A DNA stretch of 64,000 nucleotides from Halorubrum ezzemoulense DSM 17463 (GTDB taxonomy: Archaea; Halobacteriota; Halobacteria; Halobacteriales; Haloferacaceae). Position 1 is the first letter of the stretch, and the number at the start of each line of letters is the position of its first letter. The DNA lies in contig NZ_NEDJ01000002.1 in NCBI RefSeq assembly GCF_002114285.1, positions 78,380 through 142,379 of the forward strand. Direction: 5' to 3'. A program made the translations under genes and the position numbers. The notes under the pieces were generated by a model. The model did no database searches. It saw only the letters and a list, made by a program, of their open reading frames with translations, and had not been told where the DNA came from. Of this stretch, positions 9,311-17,383 are shown in pieces.

Positions 9311-10917
9311 GCGTCCACCCCCTCGTCGTCGGCCGCCCCGCCGTCGACCTCGTCCGGCGCGCCGCCGGCGTCGTGGATCGCCGCCCGTTCGACCGAGTCG
9401 TCGTCGAGCGACTCGCCCGCCATCAGCAGCCCGATCTCCTCTTCGGTCACGGTCGCGGGGTCGACGACTCCGGTGAACTCTCCTTCGTGAATCACCGCGA
9501 GCCGGTCGGAGAGCCCCTGTACCTCGTCGAGCTTCGAGGAGACGAGCAGGACCGCCTTCCCCTCGGCGCGCAGTTCGAGCAGCCGGTCGTGGAGGAACTC
9601 CGTGGAGCCGATGTCGACGCCGCGGGTGGGGTGGGCGGCGACGACCAGCTCAGGGTCGCGCTCGAACTCCCGCCCGACGATGAACTTCTGCTGGTTCCCT
9701 CCCGACAGCGACTCGGCCTCCGCGTCGGCGTCCGGCGGCCGGACGTCGTACTGCTCGATGACGGACTCGGCGTGGTCCTGCGCCGCGCCCCAGTCGAGCC
9801 TTCCGCCGCGCGCGAACGGCGGGTCGTGTTGGCTCCCCAGGACCCCGTTTTCGGTGAGGTCGTATGACATCACCAGGCCGCGCTCCTGTCGGTCTTCGGG
9901 GATGAACGCCATCCCACGGTCGATCCGGTCGCGGCGGGTCTGCCCGACCATCGACTCGCCGCGGTAGCGGATCTCCCCGGACGCCGTCTCGCGCAGACCC
10001 GTGATCGCCTCGGCGAGCTGTGACTGTCCGTTGCCGTCGACGCCCGCGATCCCCAGGATCTCCCCGCCCCGGAGCTCGAAGGACAGGTCCGAGACCGCCT
10101 CGACGCCCCGGTCGTCCTCGACGCACAGGTCGGTCACCTCCAGCACGCGCTCGCCCGTCTCTCGGGGCGACGTGGCGGGGTCCATCAGCACCTCCCGGCC
10201 GACCATCAGCTCCGCGAGCTCCTCGCGCGTCACGTCGGCCGCGGCGACGGTGCCCACGTTGACCCCGTCGCGGAGGACGGTGATGTCGTCGGCCGCCGAC
10301 AGCGCCTCGCCGAGCTTGTGCGAGATGAAGATGATCGTCTTCCCCTGTTCGGTGAGCTCTTCGAAGACGCCGTACAGCTCCTCGACCTCCTGCGGCGTCA
10401 GCACCGCGGTCGGCTCGTCCATGATGAGCACCTCGGCGCCGCGGTACAACGCCTTCAGGATCTCGACGCGCTGCTGCTCTCCGACCGAGATGTCCGCGAT
10501 CGTCGCGTCCGGGTCCACGTCGAAGCCGTACCGCTCGCTCAGTTCGACGACGGCCTCCCGCGCCGCCTCCCTGTCGACGCGGAGTCCGCCCCAAGTCGTC
10601 GGCTCGTTGCCTAAGACGACGTTCTCCCACACCGTCATCGGGTCGACGAGCATGAAGTGTTGGTGGATCATGCCGACGCCCGCGTCGATCGCGTCCCGCG
10701 GCGAGTCGAACGACCGCGGCTCGCCGTCGAGCCGGACGGTCCCCTCGGTCGGCCGGTAGAGACCGTACAGGACGTTCATCAGCGTGGTCTTGCCGGCCCC
10801 GTTCTCGCCGAGGAGGGCGTGGACGCTCCCGCGCTCCACCGCGAGATCGACGTCGTCGTTCGCGACGACCCCGGGGAATCGCTTCGTGATACCGTCCAAG
10901 TGGACCGCCGGGTTCAT
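9307..10917 (-). CDS. BMP-type ABC transporter ATP-binding protein (tandem ABC ATPase)
   Basis: 536-residue ATPase made of two fused ABC domains, as in sugar (RbsA/MglA) and nucleoside (NupO) importers. Domain 1 has Walker A 'GENGAGKTTLMN', signature 'ISVGEQQRVEILKA' and Walker B 'VLIMDEPTAVL'. Domain 2 (from about residue 260) keeps the degenerate nucleotide site typical of such fusions: 'GVDGNGQSQLAEAI' with no GKT, and 'LSGGNQQKFIVGRE' with 'LVVAAHPTRGVD'. It starts 160 bp after the lipoprotein gene and overlaps the first permease by 4 nt. The last 25 residues are an acidic halophilic tail. Confidence 0.93.
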   Translation of the reverse strand: MNPAVHLDGITKRFPGVVANDDVDLAVERGSVHALLGENGAGKTTLMNVLYGLYRPTEGTVRLDGEPRSFDSPRDAIDAGVGMIHQHFMLVDPMTVWENVVLGNEPTTWGGLRVDREAAREAVVELSERYGFDVDPDATIADISVGEQQRVEILKALYRGAEVLIMDEPTAVLTPQEVEELYGVFEELTEQGKTIIFISHKLGEALSAADDITVLRDGVNVGTVAAADVTREELAELMVGREVLMDPATSPRETGERVLEVTDLCVEDDRGVEAVSDLSFELRGGEILGIAGVDGNGQSQLAEAITGLRETASGEIRYRGESMVGQTRRDRIDRGMAFIPEDRQERGLVMSYDLTENGVLGSQHDPPFARGGRLDWGAAQDHAESVIEQYDVRPPDADAEAESLSGGNQQKFIVGREFERDPELVVAAHPTRGVDIGSTEFLHDRLLELRAEGKAVLLVSSKLDEVQGLSDRLAVIHEGEFTGVVDPATVTEEEIGLLMAGESLDDDSVERAAIHDAGGAPDEVDGGAADDEGVDA

Positions 10918-11029
10918 TCACCCGTAACTCCGCGCCGGAGCCTAAAAGCGCCCGGATTCCGAGCTACTGCGCCCGGTCCTGTTCGTCGTCCGACCGGAAC
11001 GAGGGACACTCCGTCGCCCGACCGGAAGC

Positions 11030-11050
11030 AAAAAAATTCCGCCGGCGGGG
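11030..11050 (-). terminator. T-tract terminator between lipoprotein and ATPase genes
   Basis: Reading on the minus strand, 28 nt after the lipoprotein stop there is a short GC inverted repeat (CCGCCGGCGG) followed by a run of seven T residues (plus-strand A's at 11030-11036). T-tracts of this kind terminate archaeal transcription. Placed here, it would leave the abundant lipoprotein as a shorter message and let partial read-through supply the ATPase and permeases. The effect is inferred. Confidence 0.55.
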
Positions 11051-11077
11051 TTCGGTTCCGAGTCGGCGGCGCCGCGT

Positions 11078-12163
11078 TCAGTTGCTCGTCGTCTCCGGGA
11101 CCTCGATGTTCCCGGCGATGATCTCGTCGCGCGCGTCGGCCACGGCGGTCGCGATCTCGTCTGGGACCTGGTCGCCGATCTCCTGCCCGTAGACGCACTC
11201 GACGCCGTTGGACTCCAAGCCGAGCGCGGTGGTCGACCCGCCCTGGTGATTGTCGTCGATGGCGTTCGAGATCGACTCGTACACCGCGGTGTCGACGCGT
11301 TTCACCATCGACGCCAGGATGACGTCCGAGAACGACTCGTTGGAGACCGACTGGTCCTGGTCGACGCCGAAGGCGAACCGCCCCTCCTCCTGTGCGGCTT
11401 GGAACACGCCGACGCCCGTCGCGCCCGAGGCGTGGTAGACGACGTCCGCGCCGCTCTGGTACATCGACAGCGCCGCCTCCTGCCCGCCGGTGGGGTCGGC
11501 GTAGCTGCCGACGTAGCTCGTGGTGACGTCGACGTCGTCGGTCGCGTAGTCGACGCCGGCCTCGAACCCGGCCTGGAACCGGCGGATGACGGGGCTGTCG
11601 ACGCCGCCGACGAACCCGACGGTCGTCGAGTCCGGGTCCGTCTCGCCGGCGCCGGCCGAGAACTCGGTCTCGGTCAGGCGGCCGGCGAGCACGCCCATCA
11701 GGAACGAGCCCTCGTGCTCGCGGAACAGGTAGTTCGCGACGTTCGGTTCGTCGACGACGGTGTCGACGATCATGAAGTCCTGGTCGGGGTACTCGGGCGC
11801 GGTCTGCGAGAGCGAGTCGCCCTGATTGAACCCGATCGTACAGACCAGGTCGTAGGCCGGGTCGGTCGAGCCGGCGTACTGCTGCTGGAACTGCTCGAAC
11901 TCGCCGGCGCCGTCGGGCTCCGACTCGTCGTACGCGATGCCGAACTCCTCTTCCGCCTGGAAGATCCCCTGCTGGGCCGCGTCGTTGAACGAGTTGTCCC
12001 CCAGTCCGCCGTCGGAATAAACGATGCCGATCCGCGCCGGCACGTCGCCGTCGCCCCCGTCGCCCCCGTCACCGCTCGGGCCGCCGCTACACCCGGCGAG
12101 GCCGACGAGGCCCGCTGCGCTTGCCGCCTTGATGAACCGCCGCCGATCGAAGTCGGATGCCAT
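11078..12163 (-). CDS. BMP family substrate-binding lipoprotein of the ABC importer
   Basis: 361 residues from ATG 12163. The N terminus is a textbook haloarchaeal Tat lipoprotein signal: 'DRRRFIKAASAAGLVGLAGCSGG' (twin Arg at 6-8, lipobox LAGC), then a Gly/Asp linker. The mature part is BMP-like ('RIGIVYSDGGLGDNSFNDAAQQGI', 'VGFVGGVDSPVIRRFQAGFEAGV', 'ADVVYHASGATGVGVFQAAQE', 'FAFGVDQDQS'), the fold of PnrA/BmpA nucleoside-binding proteins. A TATA box (minus-strand ATTTATG, 12191-12197) lies about 30 nt upstream, which fixes this start over more upstream codons. It heads the importer cluster and is separated from the ATPase by a T-tract terminator. Confidence 0.93.
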   Translation of the reverse strand: MASDFDRRRFIKAASAAGLVGLAGCSGGPSGDGGDGGDGDVPARIGIVYSDGGLGDNSFNDAAQQGIFQAEEEFGIAYDESEPDGAGEFEQFQQQYAGSTDPAYDLVCTIGFNQGDSLSQTAPEYPDQDFMIVDTVVDEPNVANYLFREHEGSFLMGVLAGRLTETEFSAGAGETDPDSTTVGFVGGVDSPVIRRFQAGFEAGVDYATDDVDVTTSYVGSYADPTGGQEAALSMYQSGADVVYHASGATGVGVFQAAQEEGRFAFGVDQDQSVSNESFSDVILASMVKRVDTAVYESISNAIDDNHQGGSTTALGLESNGVECVYGQEIGDQVPDEIATAVADARDEIIAGNIEVPETTSN

Positions 12164-12190
12164 CTCACTCGTACCCCCGTCGGAACGCGG

Positions 12191-12198
12191 CATAAATT
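12191..12198 (-). promoter_or_regulatory. TATA box of the ABC-importer operon
   Basis: Plus-strand CATAAATT at 12191-12198 reads AATTTATG on the minus strand, centred about 30 nt before the lipoprotein ATG at 12163. This spacing predicts transcription starting within a few nucleotides of the start codon. Confidence 0.6.
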
Positions 12199-12337
12199 CG
12201 TCGTTCTCGCGGTGTCGAGGTGGCACGTTCGTGGAGAGAAGCGGCCCGATTCCGGGGTATCAGTCGCCCGATCGCCGCCGTCTGATCCACGAACCCGAAT
12301 CTCTCACGGTTCCGAACGGGGTGACGCGGGGTCGCCG

Positions 12338-12479
12338 ACGCGTCCGCGACGGGGCGTCGGCGGTCGGACCGGCCGGCCCTACGCGTCCGCGACGGGGCGT
12401 CGGCGGTCGGACCGGCCGGCCCTACGCGTCCGCGACGGGGCGTCGGCGGTCGGACCGGCCGGCCCTACGCGTCCGCGAC
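12338..12479. repeat. 43-bp tandem repeat (3.3 copies) running into the mutase 3' end
   Basis: The block beginning ACGCGTCCGCGAC recurs at 12338, 12381, 12424 and 12467, exactly every 43 bp, with intervening copies of GGGGCGTCGGCGGTCGGACC and GGCCGGCCCT. The last partial unit contains the final codons and TAG stop (12465-12467) of the phosphohexomutase gene, so the unit carries copies of that gene's end. Apart from this repeat, the 300-bp gap 12164-12464 holds only the importer promoter. Confidence 0.9.
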
Positions 12480-14012
12480 CGCGTCCTCGACCACGGCTTC
12501 GACCTCGGCGACGAGGGCGTCGACGTCGTCGCTCTCGGCGTACACGCGGACGTACGGCTCGGTGCCGGAGGGCCGAACCAGCGTCCACGAGGCGTCGTCG
12601 AACTCCAGGCGGACGCCGTGGTCGGTGTCCACCGCGGCGTCGGGGAACGCGTCCGGCAACGCCGTCGCCAACCGGTCCATCGCCGGCTCCTTCGCGTCGT
12701 CGGGACAGGCCACGCTCACCTTTCGGTACGGGCGCTCGGTCACCGGGCCGCGGAGCGCGTTGAGCCCCTCGTCGGCGACGAGGCGCGCGAGCACCGCCGC
12801 GGAGGTCACGCCGTCGATCCAGCCGCCGAACGCGACGTGGATGTGCTTCCACGGTTCGGCCGCGAAGACGACGCGCGTGTCAGCGCCCACCTCTCCCGCG
12901 GCGCCCGCCTCGCCGACCGTGCCGGCCTCGCCGAGGGCGCCGGCCGCGCTGGCGTCCTCCCGGACCGCGGCGATCCCCTCGTGGAGCGCGCCGAGCCGGA
13001 CGCGCTCGACGCGCCCGCCGGCGTCGCGGACGCGTTCGTCGATCCGACCGGAGGCGTTCGGCGTCGTCACGACGACGGGGTCAGCGGCGTCGCTCGCGCG
13101 GGTGTACCGCTCCGCGAGCACCGCGAGCACCGTGTCCTCGTGGACGACCTCGCCGTCCGCGTCGACGATCACGATCCGGTCGGCGTCGCCGTCGTGACCG
13201 ATACCGAAGGCGTACCCCTCGGTCTCGTCCGCGTCGCCGTCGCCTCCCGCTCCCCTCCCGTCGTCGGCCGGCCGTCCGGGGTCCTCGACGCCCTCGTTGG
13301 CGTCGGCGACGAACGCGCGCAGGTCGGCGAGCGTCTCCGGGGTCGGCTTGCTCCCGCGGCCGGGGAAGTGCCCGTCGACGTTCCCGTTGAGCGTGACCAC
13401 GTCGGCGCCGAGTTCGCGGAGGACGGTCGGCGTCGCGGGCGCGCTCATCCCGTTTCCGCAGTCGACCGCGACCCGGAGCCCGTCGAGGGGCGCGCCGAAC
13501 CCCGCGGCGTACTCGCGGACGGCGGCGAGGTAGTCGCCGAGCGGGTCGGTTCGAGTCGGCTCGGTCCACTCGTCCCACGGAGCGACCGGCTCCTCGTCGA
13601 CGACCCGCGACTCGACGGCGCGCTCAGCGTCGCGGTCGAACTCCGTCCCGTCGCGGAACAGCTTGATCCCGTTGTCCGTCGGCGGATTGTGGGACGCGGT
13701 GAGCATCACGCCGTAGCGCCCCCGCGAGGCGTACGCGAGCGCCGGGGTCGGGAGCTGCCCGGCGCGGCGGACGGCGACGCCGCCGGCGGAGAGACCGGCC
13801 TCCATCGCGGCCGCGAGCGCCGGGCCGGTCACCCGCCCGTCGCGGGCGAGGACGACCGTCGGCTCGGGCGTCGACGCGGCGGTCGAATCGTCGGTACGCG
13901 ATCGGATCTCGGCGCCCACGGCCCGCCCGACGGCGAGCGCGAGCGACGGGGTGACGCGGTCCTCGACGCCGCCGCGGATCCCGGCGGTTCCGAACAGGTC
14001 CATGTCGCCCAC
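12465..14012 (-). CDS. Phosphohexomutase (phosphoglucosamine/phosphomannomutase family)
   Basis: 515 residues, four-domain alpha-D-phosphohexomutase fold. Motifs: 'LFGTAGIRG' at the N terminus, phosphoserine loop 'TASHNPPTDNG' (Ser107), metal loop 'GHDGDADRIVIVD' (Asp274/276/278), and phosphate-binding 'RPSGTEPYVRVY' near the C terminus. It interconverts hexose- or hexosamine-6-phosphate and 1-phosphate; GlmM, phosphomannomutase and phosphopentomutase activities cannot be separated by sequence alone. Acidic Gly/Asp insertions (residues ~241-266) and an Ala/Gly/Glu-rich patch around residue 370 are family-atypical. Start may be ATG 14012 or ATG 14003 (MDLFGTAG). It is co-directional with the importer genes, separated by minisatellite DNA. 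Confidence 0.88.
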   Translation of the reverse strand: MGDMDLFGTAGIRGGVEDRVTPSLALAVGRAVGAEIRSRTDDSTAASTPEPTVVLARDGRVTGPALAAAMEAGLSAGGVAVRRAGQLPTPALAYASRGRYGVMLTASHNPPTDNGIKLFRDGTEFDRDAERAVESRVVDEEPVAPWDEWTEPTRTDPLGDYLAAVREYAAGFGAPLDGLRVAVDCGNGMSAPATPTVLRELGADVVTLNGNVDGHFPGRGSKPTPETLADLRAFVADANEGVEDPGRPADDGRGAGGDGDADETEGYAFGIGHDGDADRIVIVDADGEVVHEDTVLAVLAERYTRASDAADPVVVTTPNASGRIDERVRDAGGRVERVRLGALHEGIAAVREDASAAGALGEAGTVGEAGAAGEVGADTRVVFAAEPWKHIHVAFGGWIDGVTSAAVLARLVADEGLNALRGPVTERPYRKVSVACPDDAKEPAMDRLATALPDAFPDAAVDTDHGVRLEFDDASWTLVRPSGTEPYVRVYAESDDVDALVAEVEAVVEDAVADA

Positions 14013-14118
14013 GTCGGCGCGCGGGAGTTAGTAGGCGTCGGTTGCGGGCGCGGGTCGGTCGGCGGCCGGTCGGTCGCGGGCGGGTCGTTTAACAGGCAGC
14101 GCGCCGCACCACCGACCG

Positions 14119-14397
14119 ATGACCGACCGCGTTCGAGCGCACGTGTTCGTCTCGGGCCGCGTCCAAGGCGTCTACTACCGGGCGAGCACCCGCGACGCCG
14201 CCCGCGAGAAGGGCGTCGACGGCTGGGTGCGGAACCTCGACGACGGCCGGGTCGAGGCCGTCTTCGAGGGTCCGGAGGGAGCCGTTCGCGACATGGTGGC
14301 GTGGTGTGAGACCGGGAGCCGGGCCGCCGAGGTCGGCGACGTGGACGCCGAGTACGGCGCGCCGGAGGGGGAAGACGGGTTCGAGGTCAGGCGGTGA
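14119..14397 (+). CDS. acyP: Acylphosphatase
   Basis: 92 residues, the usual length. It hydrolyses carboxyl-phosphate bonds such as acetyl- or carbamoyl-phosphate. The signature 'VSGRVQGVYYRASTRDAA' contains the catalytic Arg, and 'GWVRNLDDGRVEAVFEG' contains the catalytic Asn; both are intact. A GTTTAA box at 14087-14092 sits 29 nt before the ATG, indicating a leaderless message. It is divergent from the phosphohexomutase. Confidence 0.95.
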   Translation: MTDRVRAHVFVSGRVQGVYYRASTRDAAREKGVDGWVRNLDDGRVEAVFEGPEGAVRDMVAWCETGSRAAEVGDVDAEYGAPEGEDGFEVRR

Positions 14398-14423
14398 GCG
14401 GGCGTCGGCGCCGCCCGACCGTC

Positions 14424-14897
14424 TCAGTCGTCGCGCGCCAGCGCGGCGGCGTCGCCGGGGGGCTCCCGGACGCCGAGCTCCTCTAACGCGCGCAACACCA
14501 GGATCGCCTCGACCACGTCGCGCTCCTCTGTGTAGGGATCGTCGACCGCGTCGAGCGTCGCCTCGGCCTCGGATGCCAGTCGCGTCTCCAGTTCCGTCTG
14601 GTCCGTCTCGGCCTTCGTCGCCGACAGCAGCGCCTCGTGGTCCTCGCGGAGGTCGAGGGAGACGTGCGCCGCGTTACACCGCGAGAGCGGGTGCGCGTCC
14701 ATCTCGACGGCGAGGTCGCTCACGAGGTCCCAGTCGTCGGCGCAGAAGCGGAGCGTCACGGTGCCGACCACGTCGCGCCACGCGATCGGCTCGCCGTTCT
14801 CCATGAGCCGGAGCGCCCGCGGCGGCACGGCGATCCGGGTGTGGGTGTCGTCCCGGCCGCACAGGCAACAGGGAGTGTTCTTCAGTCCGGCGTACAC
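14424..14897 (-). CDS. Conserved-looking hypothetical protein with N-terminal Cys-rich knuckle
   Basis: 157 residues from a GTG start at 14897. The N terminus carries 'CCLCGRDDTH' (CxxC), a possible half zinc ribbon, with further Cys/His at 'FCADDW' and 'SRCNAAH'. The rest is predicted alpha-helical and acidic, with a coiled-coil-like stretch in the middle ('HEALLSATKAETDQTELETR'). The composition and GC3 bias are those of a real halophilic gene. It converges with acylphosphatase, 26 bp apart. I do not recognise a named family. Confidence 0.65.
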   Translation of the reverse strand: MYAGLKNTPCCLCGRDDTHTRIAVPPRALRLMENGEPIAWRDVVGTVTLRFCADDWDLVSDLAVEMDAHPLSRCNAAHVSLDLREDHEALLSATKAETDQTELETRLASEAEATLDAVDDPYTEERDVVEAILVLRALEELGVREPPGDAAALARDD

Positions 14898-15025
14898 GGC
14901 GTCACGTACGCGCCGGAGAATGGTGTGCGTTTCGGCGGCGAAGCACTTTCCGCCCGCGCCGGGAGCGCTGTCGCCGAATCGAGGTCACACAAAACACATA
15001 CGCCGTCGGAGGATCGGAACAGGTG

Positions 15026-15928
15026 ATGAATCGCCCGTCACCCGAACTCCTCGCGGCCCTCTGCCTGTTCGTCGTCGGAGTCGGGGTCGTCACCGGCGCT
15101 GTCGCGGGCGCGACGGACCCGGCCCCGGTTACGTACTCGGTGGATCGAACGGACAGCGAAGTCCACCGCTACGCGGACCTCTCCGGGGCGGCGCGGGACG
15201 TCGTCGACGCCGGCTCTGATCGCGGTGAAGCCTCCGTCAAGGCTGCCGGCGATCGCGACGAGGTCGCCGTCGACGACCTCCCGTCCGAGTTCCGGTCGGG
15301 GGCTTGGAACTTCGTCAGGGACGGCGGCGAACTGGCGTGTTTCTTCCCGACGGACGACGCCGACTCCGGAGACGTCAGCGTCGCGTTCGCCGACTGCGAG
15401 GGGTTCGCCTTCGAATACGAGGACCTCTCCGAACGGGGACAGCGCTTCTTCACGGTGGCGGCGGACTCCGACGACGGCAGCGTCTCGATCTCGAAACCGG
15501 TTCCCTCGGGATTGGACGTCGCTCCGGGAGACACCGGGATCGACATCGAGGAGGCTCCCGAGGAGGGAGGCCTGTACTACGTGTTCGCGGACGAGCGCGT
15601 CTACGAGTTCACGCTCTACGGACCGGGTCCGCTCGGCGGGTTCGGCGCGCTCATCTACGCCGCCTTCGTGATCGCTCTCGGCCTCGCCCTCATCGCCGGC
15701 AGCGCCTACGGCTATCGGGTCGCGGCGGTCCACGCGCCGGCGGCCGCGGCGGTCGGTGCGAGCGTGTACCTCGTGCCGCCGCTCGTGGAGGCCGCCGGGC
15801 TGCTCAGGTGGTCGATACGACTCGACGGGTACACCCCATGGGGGGTCCCGCTCGTGATCGCTCTCGCGGTGGGCGGGGTAGCGTACATCATCCCGGACCT
15901 GTACGCGTTCGCGCGAAAGTACGTGTGA
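15026..15928 (+). CDS. Hypothetical membrane-anchored protein with large extracytoplasmic domain
   Basis: 300 residues. An N-terminal transmembrane segment ('LLAALCLFVVGVGVVTGAVAGA') is followed by about 160 acidic, Asp/Glu/Ser-rich residues with two cysteines ('ELACFFPT', 'VAFADCEGF') that could pair outside the cell. Three closely spaced C-terminal transmembrane segments follow (residues ~205-290). This is one of few genes here with a clear Shine-Dalgarno stretch, GGAGGATC at 15008-15015, placed suitably for the GTG 15023 or ATG 15026 start. No family recognised. Confidence 0.7.
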   Translation: MNRPSPELLAALCLFVVGVGVVTGAVAGATDPAPVTYSVDRTDSEVHRYADLSGAARDVVDAGSDRGEASVKAAGDRDEVAVDDLPSEFRSGAWNFVRDGGELACFFPTDDADSGDVSVAFADCEGFAFEYEDLSERGQRFFTVAADSDDGSVSISKPVPSGLDVAPGDTGIDIEEAPEEGGLYYVFADERVYEFTLYGPGPLGGFGALIYAAFVIALGLALIAGSAYGYRVAAVHAPAAAAVGASVYLVPPLVEAAGLLRWSIRLDGYTPWGVPLVIALAVGGVAYIIPDLYAFARKYV

Positions 15929-16011
15929 GAGCGACGCAGCGGCTGCGCGACGCGGCGGCACGATTTACAGACCGATGAGCCTGCCAGCGCCGCTCATCGA
16001 TTTGTGAGGCG

Positions 16012-16262
16012 GTGGCGCGTGCCTCCGAGCGTCCAACGGACGCGAGGAGCACGCGCGAGGGAGTCGGCGGGCCGGAGCGAAGCGGAGGCCGGCCGACGAG
16101 GCTGGGGAGGTGTGAGGCTGCGGTGCTGTACGGGGCGGGACTCAAAGGGGCAGTCGCGAGGGCGGCGCAGGCGACGCAAGCACCGCAGGGAGCGAGCAGC
16201 GCGAGCGACCGAGGAGCGCAGCGAGCGTGCGCCGCCCTCGCGGCTGGGGCTTTGGAGGCCTT
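16012..16262 (+). repeat. Dispersed structured element, copy 1
   Basis: Intergenic element with nested inverted repeats. The outer stem GCGCGTGC/GCACGCGC (16015-16022 with 16049-16056) encloses hairpin GCGTCC-AAC-GGACGC (16029-16043). A second arm GTCGGC/GCCGAC (16063-16068 with 16092-16097) follows, then conserved linker GAGGCTGGGGAGG-GTGAGGC and the block GGACTCAAA-GGGGCAGTCG. A 12-bp stem CGCGAGGGCGGC/GCCGCCCTCGCG closes the 3' part, which ends GGGGCTTTGGAGG. Related copies lie at 29890-30130 (opposite strand) and 62884-63044. It makes up most of the 424-bp gap 15929-16352. No coding frame in it looks real. Confidence 0.85.
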
Positions 16263-16284
16263 CATCGACGATTCGCTGTTGGTA

Positions 16285-16331
16285 GTTTATAAACAAACAG
16301 CCTGGGAACGGATGTCTGTTTATAAACGAAA
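16285..16331. promoter_or_regulatory. Pair of palindromic GTTTATAAAC motifs downstream of element copy 1
   Basis: GTTTATAAACAAA (16285-16297) and GTTTATAAACGAA (16318-16330) are spaced 33 bp apart. GTTTATAAAC is a perfect palindrome containing a TATA-like core and could work on either strand. A related GTTTATAAGCAAAC precedes element copy 3. No start codon of a plausible gene lies at the right distance on the plus strand. Confidence 0.4.
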
Positions 16332-16352
16332 TCCACTCCTGCTAACGCACGC

Positions 16353-16745
16353 TTACGCGTCGCACTCGGCGAGCCACTCCTGGGCCCACTCGTCGATCTC
16401 CTCGAAGACGGGGGCGAGCGACTCGCCTTTCGCGGTCAGGCTGTAGTACGTCGCCACCGGCGCGTCCTCCTCTAACCGGCGGTCGACGAAGCCCGTCTCT
16501 TGGAGGTCGTCGAGCACGCGCGAGAGCGTCCGGGCGTTCGCGTCGGTCTCGCGCTTGAGCTCGTTGAACCGCGCCTCGCCGTTCAACAGCTCGTGGAGGA
16601 CGACGAGCCGCCACTGCGAGCCGATCTGTTCGATGGAGTCGATGACGGGGCATGGGGTCTCGGGCGCCGTCACCTCGCCAGCCGCTTCAGCCCCCGAATC
16701 CGCCGTCTCCGCCGACTCCGCCGCGGAAAGGTCCTGTGATGACAT
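16353..16745 (-). CDS. HxlR/DUF24 family winged-helix transcriptional regulator (putative thiol sensor)
   Basis: 130 residues. An acidic 28-residue N-terminal extension precedes the HxlR signature 'CPVIDSIEQIGSQWRLVVLHELLNG' (Cys32) and the recognition region 'RFNELKRETDANARTLSRVLDDLQETGFVDRR'. Family members such as YodB, CatR and HypR use the N-terminal Cys as a redox or quinone switch; here Cys32 and Cys128 are the only cysteines. It is divergent from the DoxX gene, with a 69-bp shared control region containing GTTACCTACTAAC (16750-16762) directly upstream of this start. Autorepression plus control of DoxX and the downstream VOC gene is inferred. Confidence 0.9.
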   Translation of the reverse strand: MSSQDLSAAESAETADSGAEAAGEVTAPETPCPVIDSIEQIGSQWRLVVLHELLNGEARFNELKRETDANARTLSRVLDDLQETGFVDRRLEEDAPVATYYSLTAKGESLAPVFEEIDEWAQEWLAECDA

Positions 16746-16749
16746 CGGT

Positions 16750-16811
16750 GTTACCTACTAACTCTATTGTCCGGGAAGCGATAAATAGGTTACGTCCGTA
16801 TAGCAGGTTAC
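16750..16811. promoter_or_regulatory. Shared HxlR-DoxX control region: operator-like repeats and TATA
   Basis: The inverted repeat GTTA-CCTAC-TAAC at 16750-16762 lies 5 nt from the regulator start. A central ATAAATA (16781-16787) is correctly placed as the TATA box for DoxX (ATG 16815) and, read in reverse, for the regulator. GGTTAC occurs twice in direct orientation at 16788-16793 and 16806-16811. The repeats flank and overlap the core promoter, as expected for a repressor site. Confidence 0.5.
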
Positions 16812-16814
16812 ACG

Positions 16815-17264
16815 ATGTTAGCTGAAACCGCGACGTTACCGCTCCAGTTCGACACACCCCTCGCGGGCGAACTCTTCCTGCTCGGCCGGATCCTGTTCGG
16901 CGCGACGCTCGCGTTCATGGGGCTCAACCACTTCACCGACCTCGAGACGATGGCCGGCTACGCCGAGTTCAAGGGCCTCCCCGCGCCGCAGTTCTCGGTG
17001 ATCGCCTCGGGCGCCGTCCTCGTCCTCGGCGGACTCGCCGTCGCCGCGGGCGCGTTCCCGGTCCTCGCCGGGGGCTCGCTCGCGTTCTTCCTCCTCGTCT
17101 CCGCCGTGACGATGCACGACTTCTGGTCGGTGGACGACCCCGAAGAGCGGCAGAACGAGATGACGAGCTTCCTAAAGAACGTCTACGGCGCCGGCGCCGC
17201 GCTGGCGTTGCTCGCCGTCGGCGGGGCCGCGTGGCCGTACGCGGTCGGCGTCGGGCTGTTCTGA
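16815..17264 (+). CDS. DoxX family membrane protein
   Basis: 149 residues with four transmembrane helices and the DoxX-type pattern 'LGRILFGATLAFMGLNHFTDLETMAGYAEFKGLPAP', then 'AVTMHDFWSVDDPEERQNEMTSFLKN' between helices 3 and 4. DoxX/CatD/MhqP proteins are linked to quinone or thiol stress in bacteria. The ATG lies about 30 nt after ATAAATA. It is controlled from the same intergenic region as the HxlR regulator and followed 120 bp later by the VOC dioxygenase-like gene. Confidence 0.9.
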   Translation: MLAETATLPLQFDTPLAGELFLLGRILFGATLAFMGLNHFTDLETMAGYAEFKGLPAPQFSVIASGAVLVLGGLAVAAGAFPVLAGGSLAFFLLVSAVTMHDFWSVDDPEERQNEMTSFLKNVYGAGAALALLAVGGAAWPYAVGVGLF

Positions 17265-17383
17265 GCGCCGTTCGAACCGACTGACCGAACTGACCCCCAA
17301 CCGAATCGTCCGGCGACTGGCGTATCCGCGTTTCGGACCCCCAGTACGACTAACTACTCTCCCGACGACCGATCACGCGGACC

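Noticed and set aside
12338..12479. CRISPR array
   Set aside because: Repeats are contiguous 43-bp units with no unique spacers between them. The same applies to the 36-bp and 22-bp arrays.
15929..16352. Protein-coding frames in the structured element copies (for example MRRWRVPPS... and MARASERPT...)
   Set aside because: Arg/Ser/Ala-rich products with no conservation between copies at the protein level. The conserved feature is base pairing.
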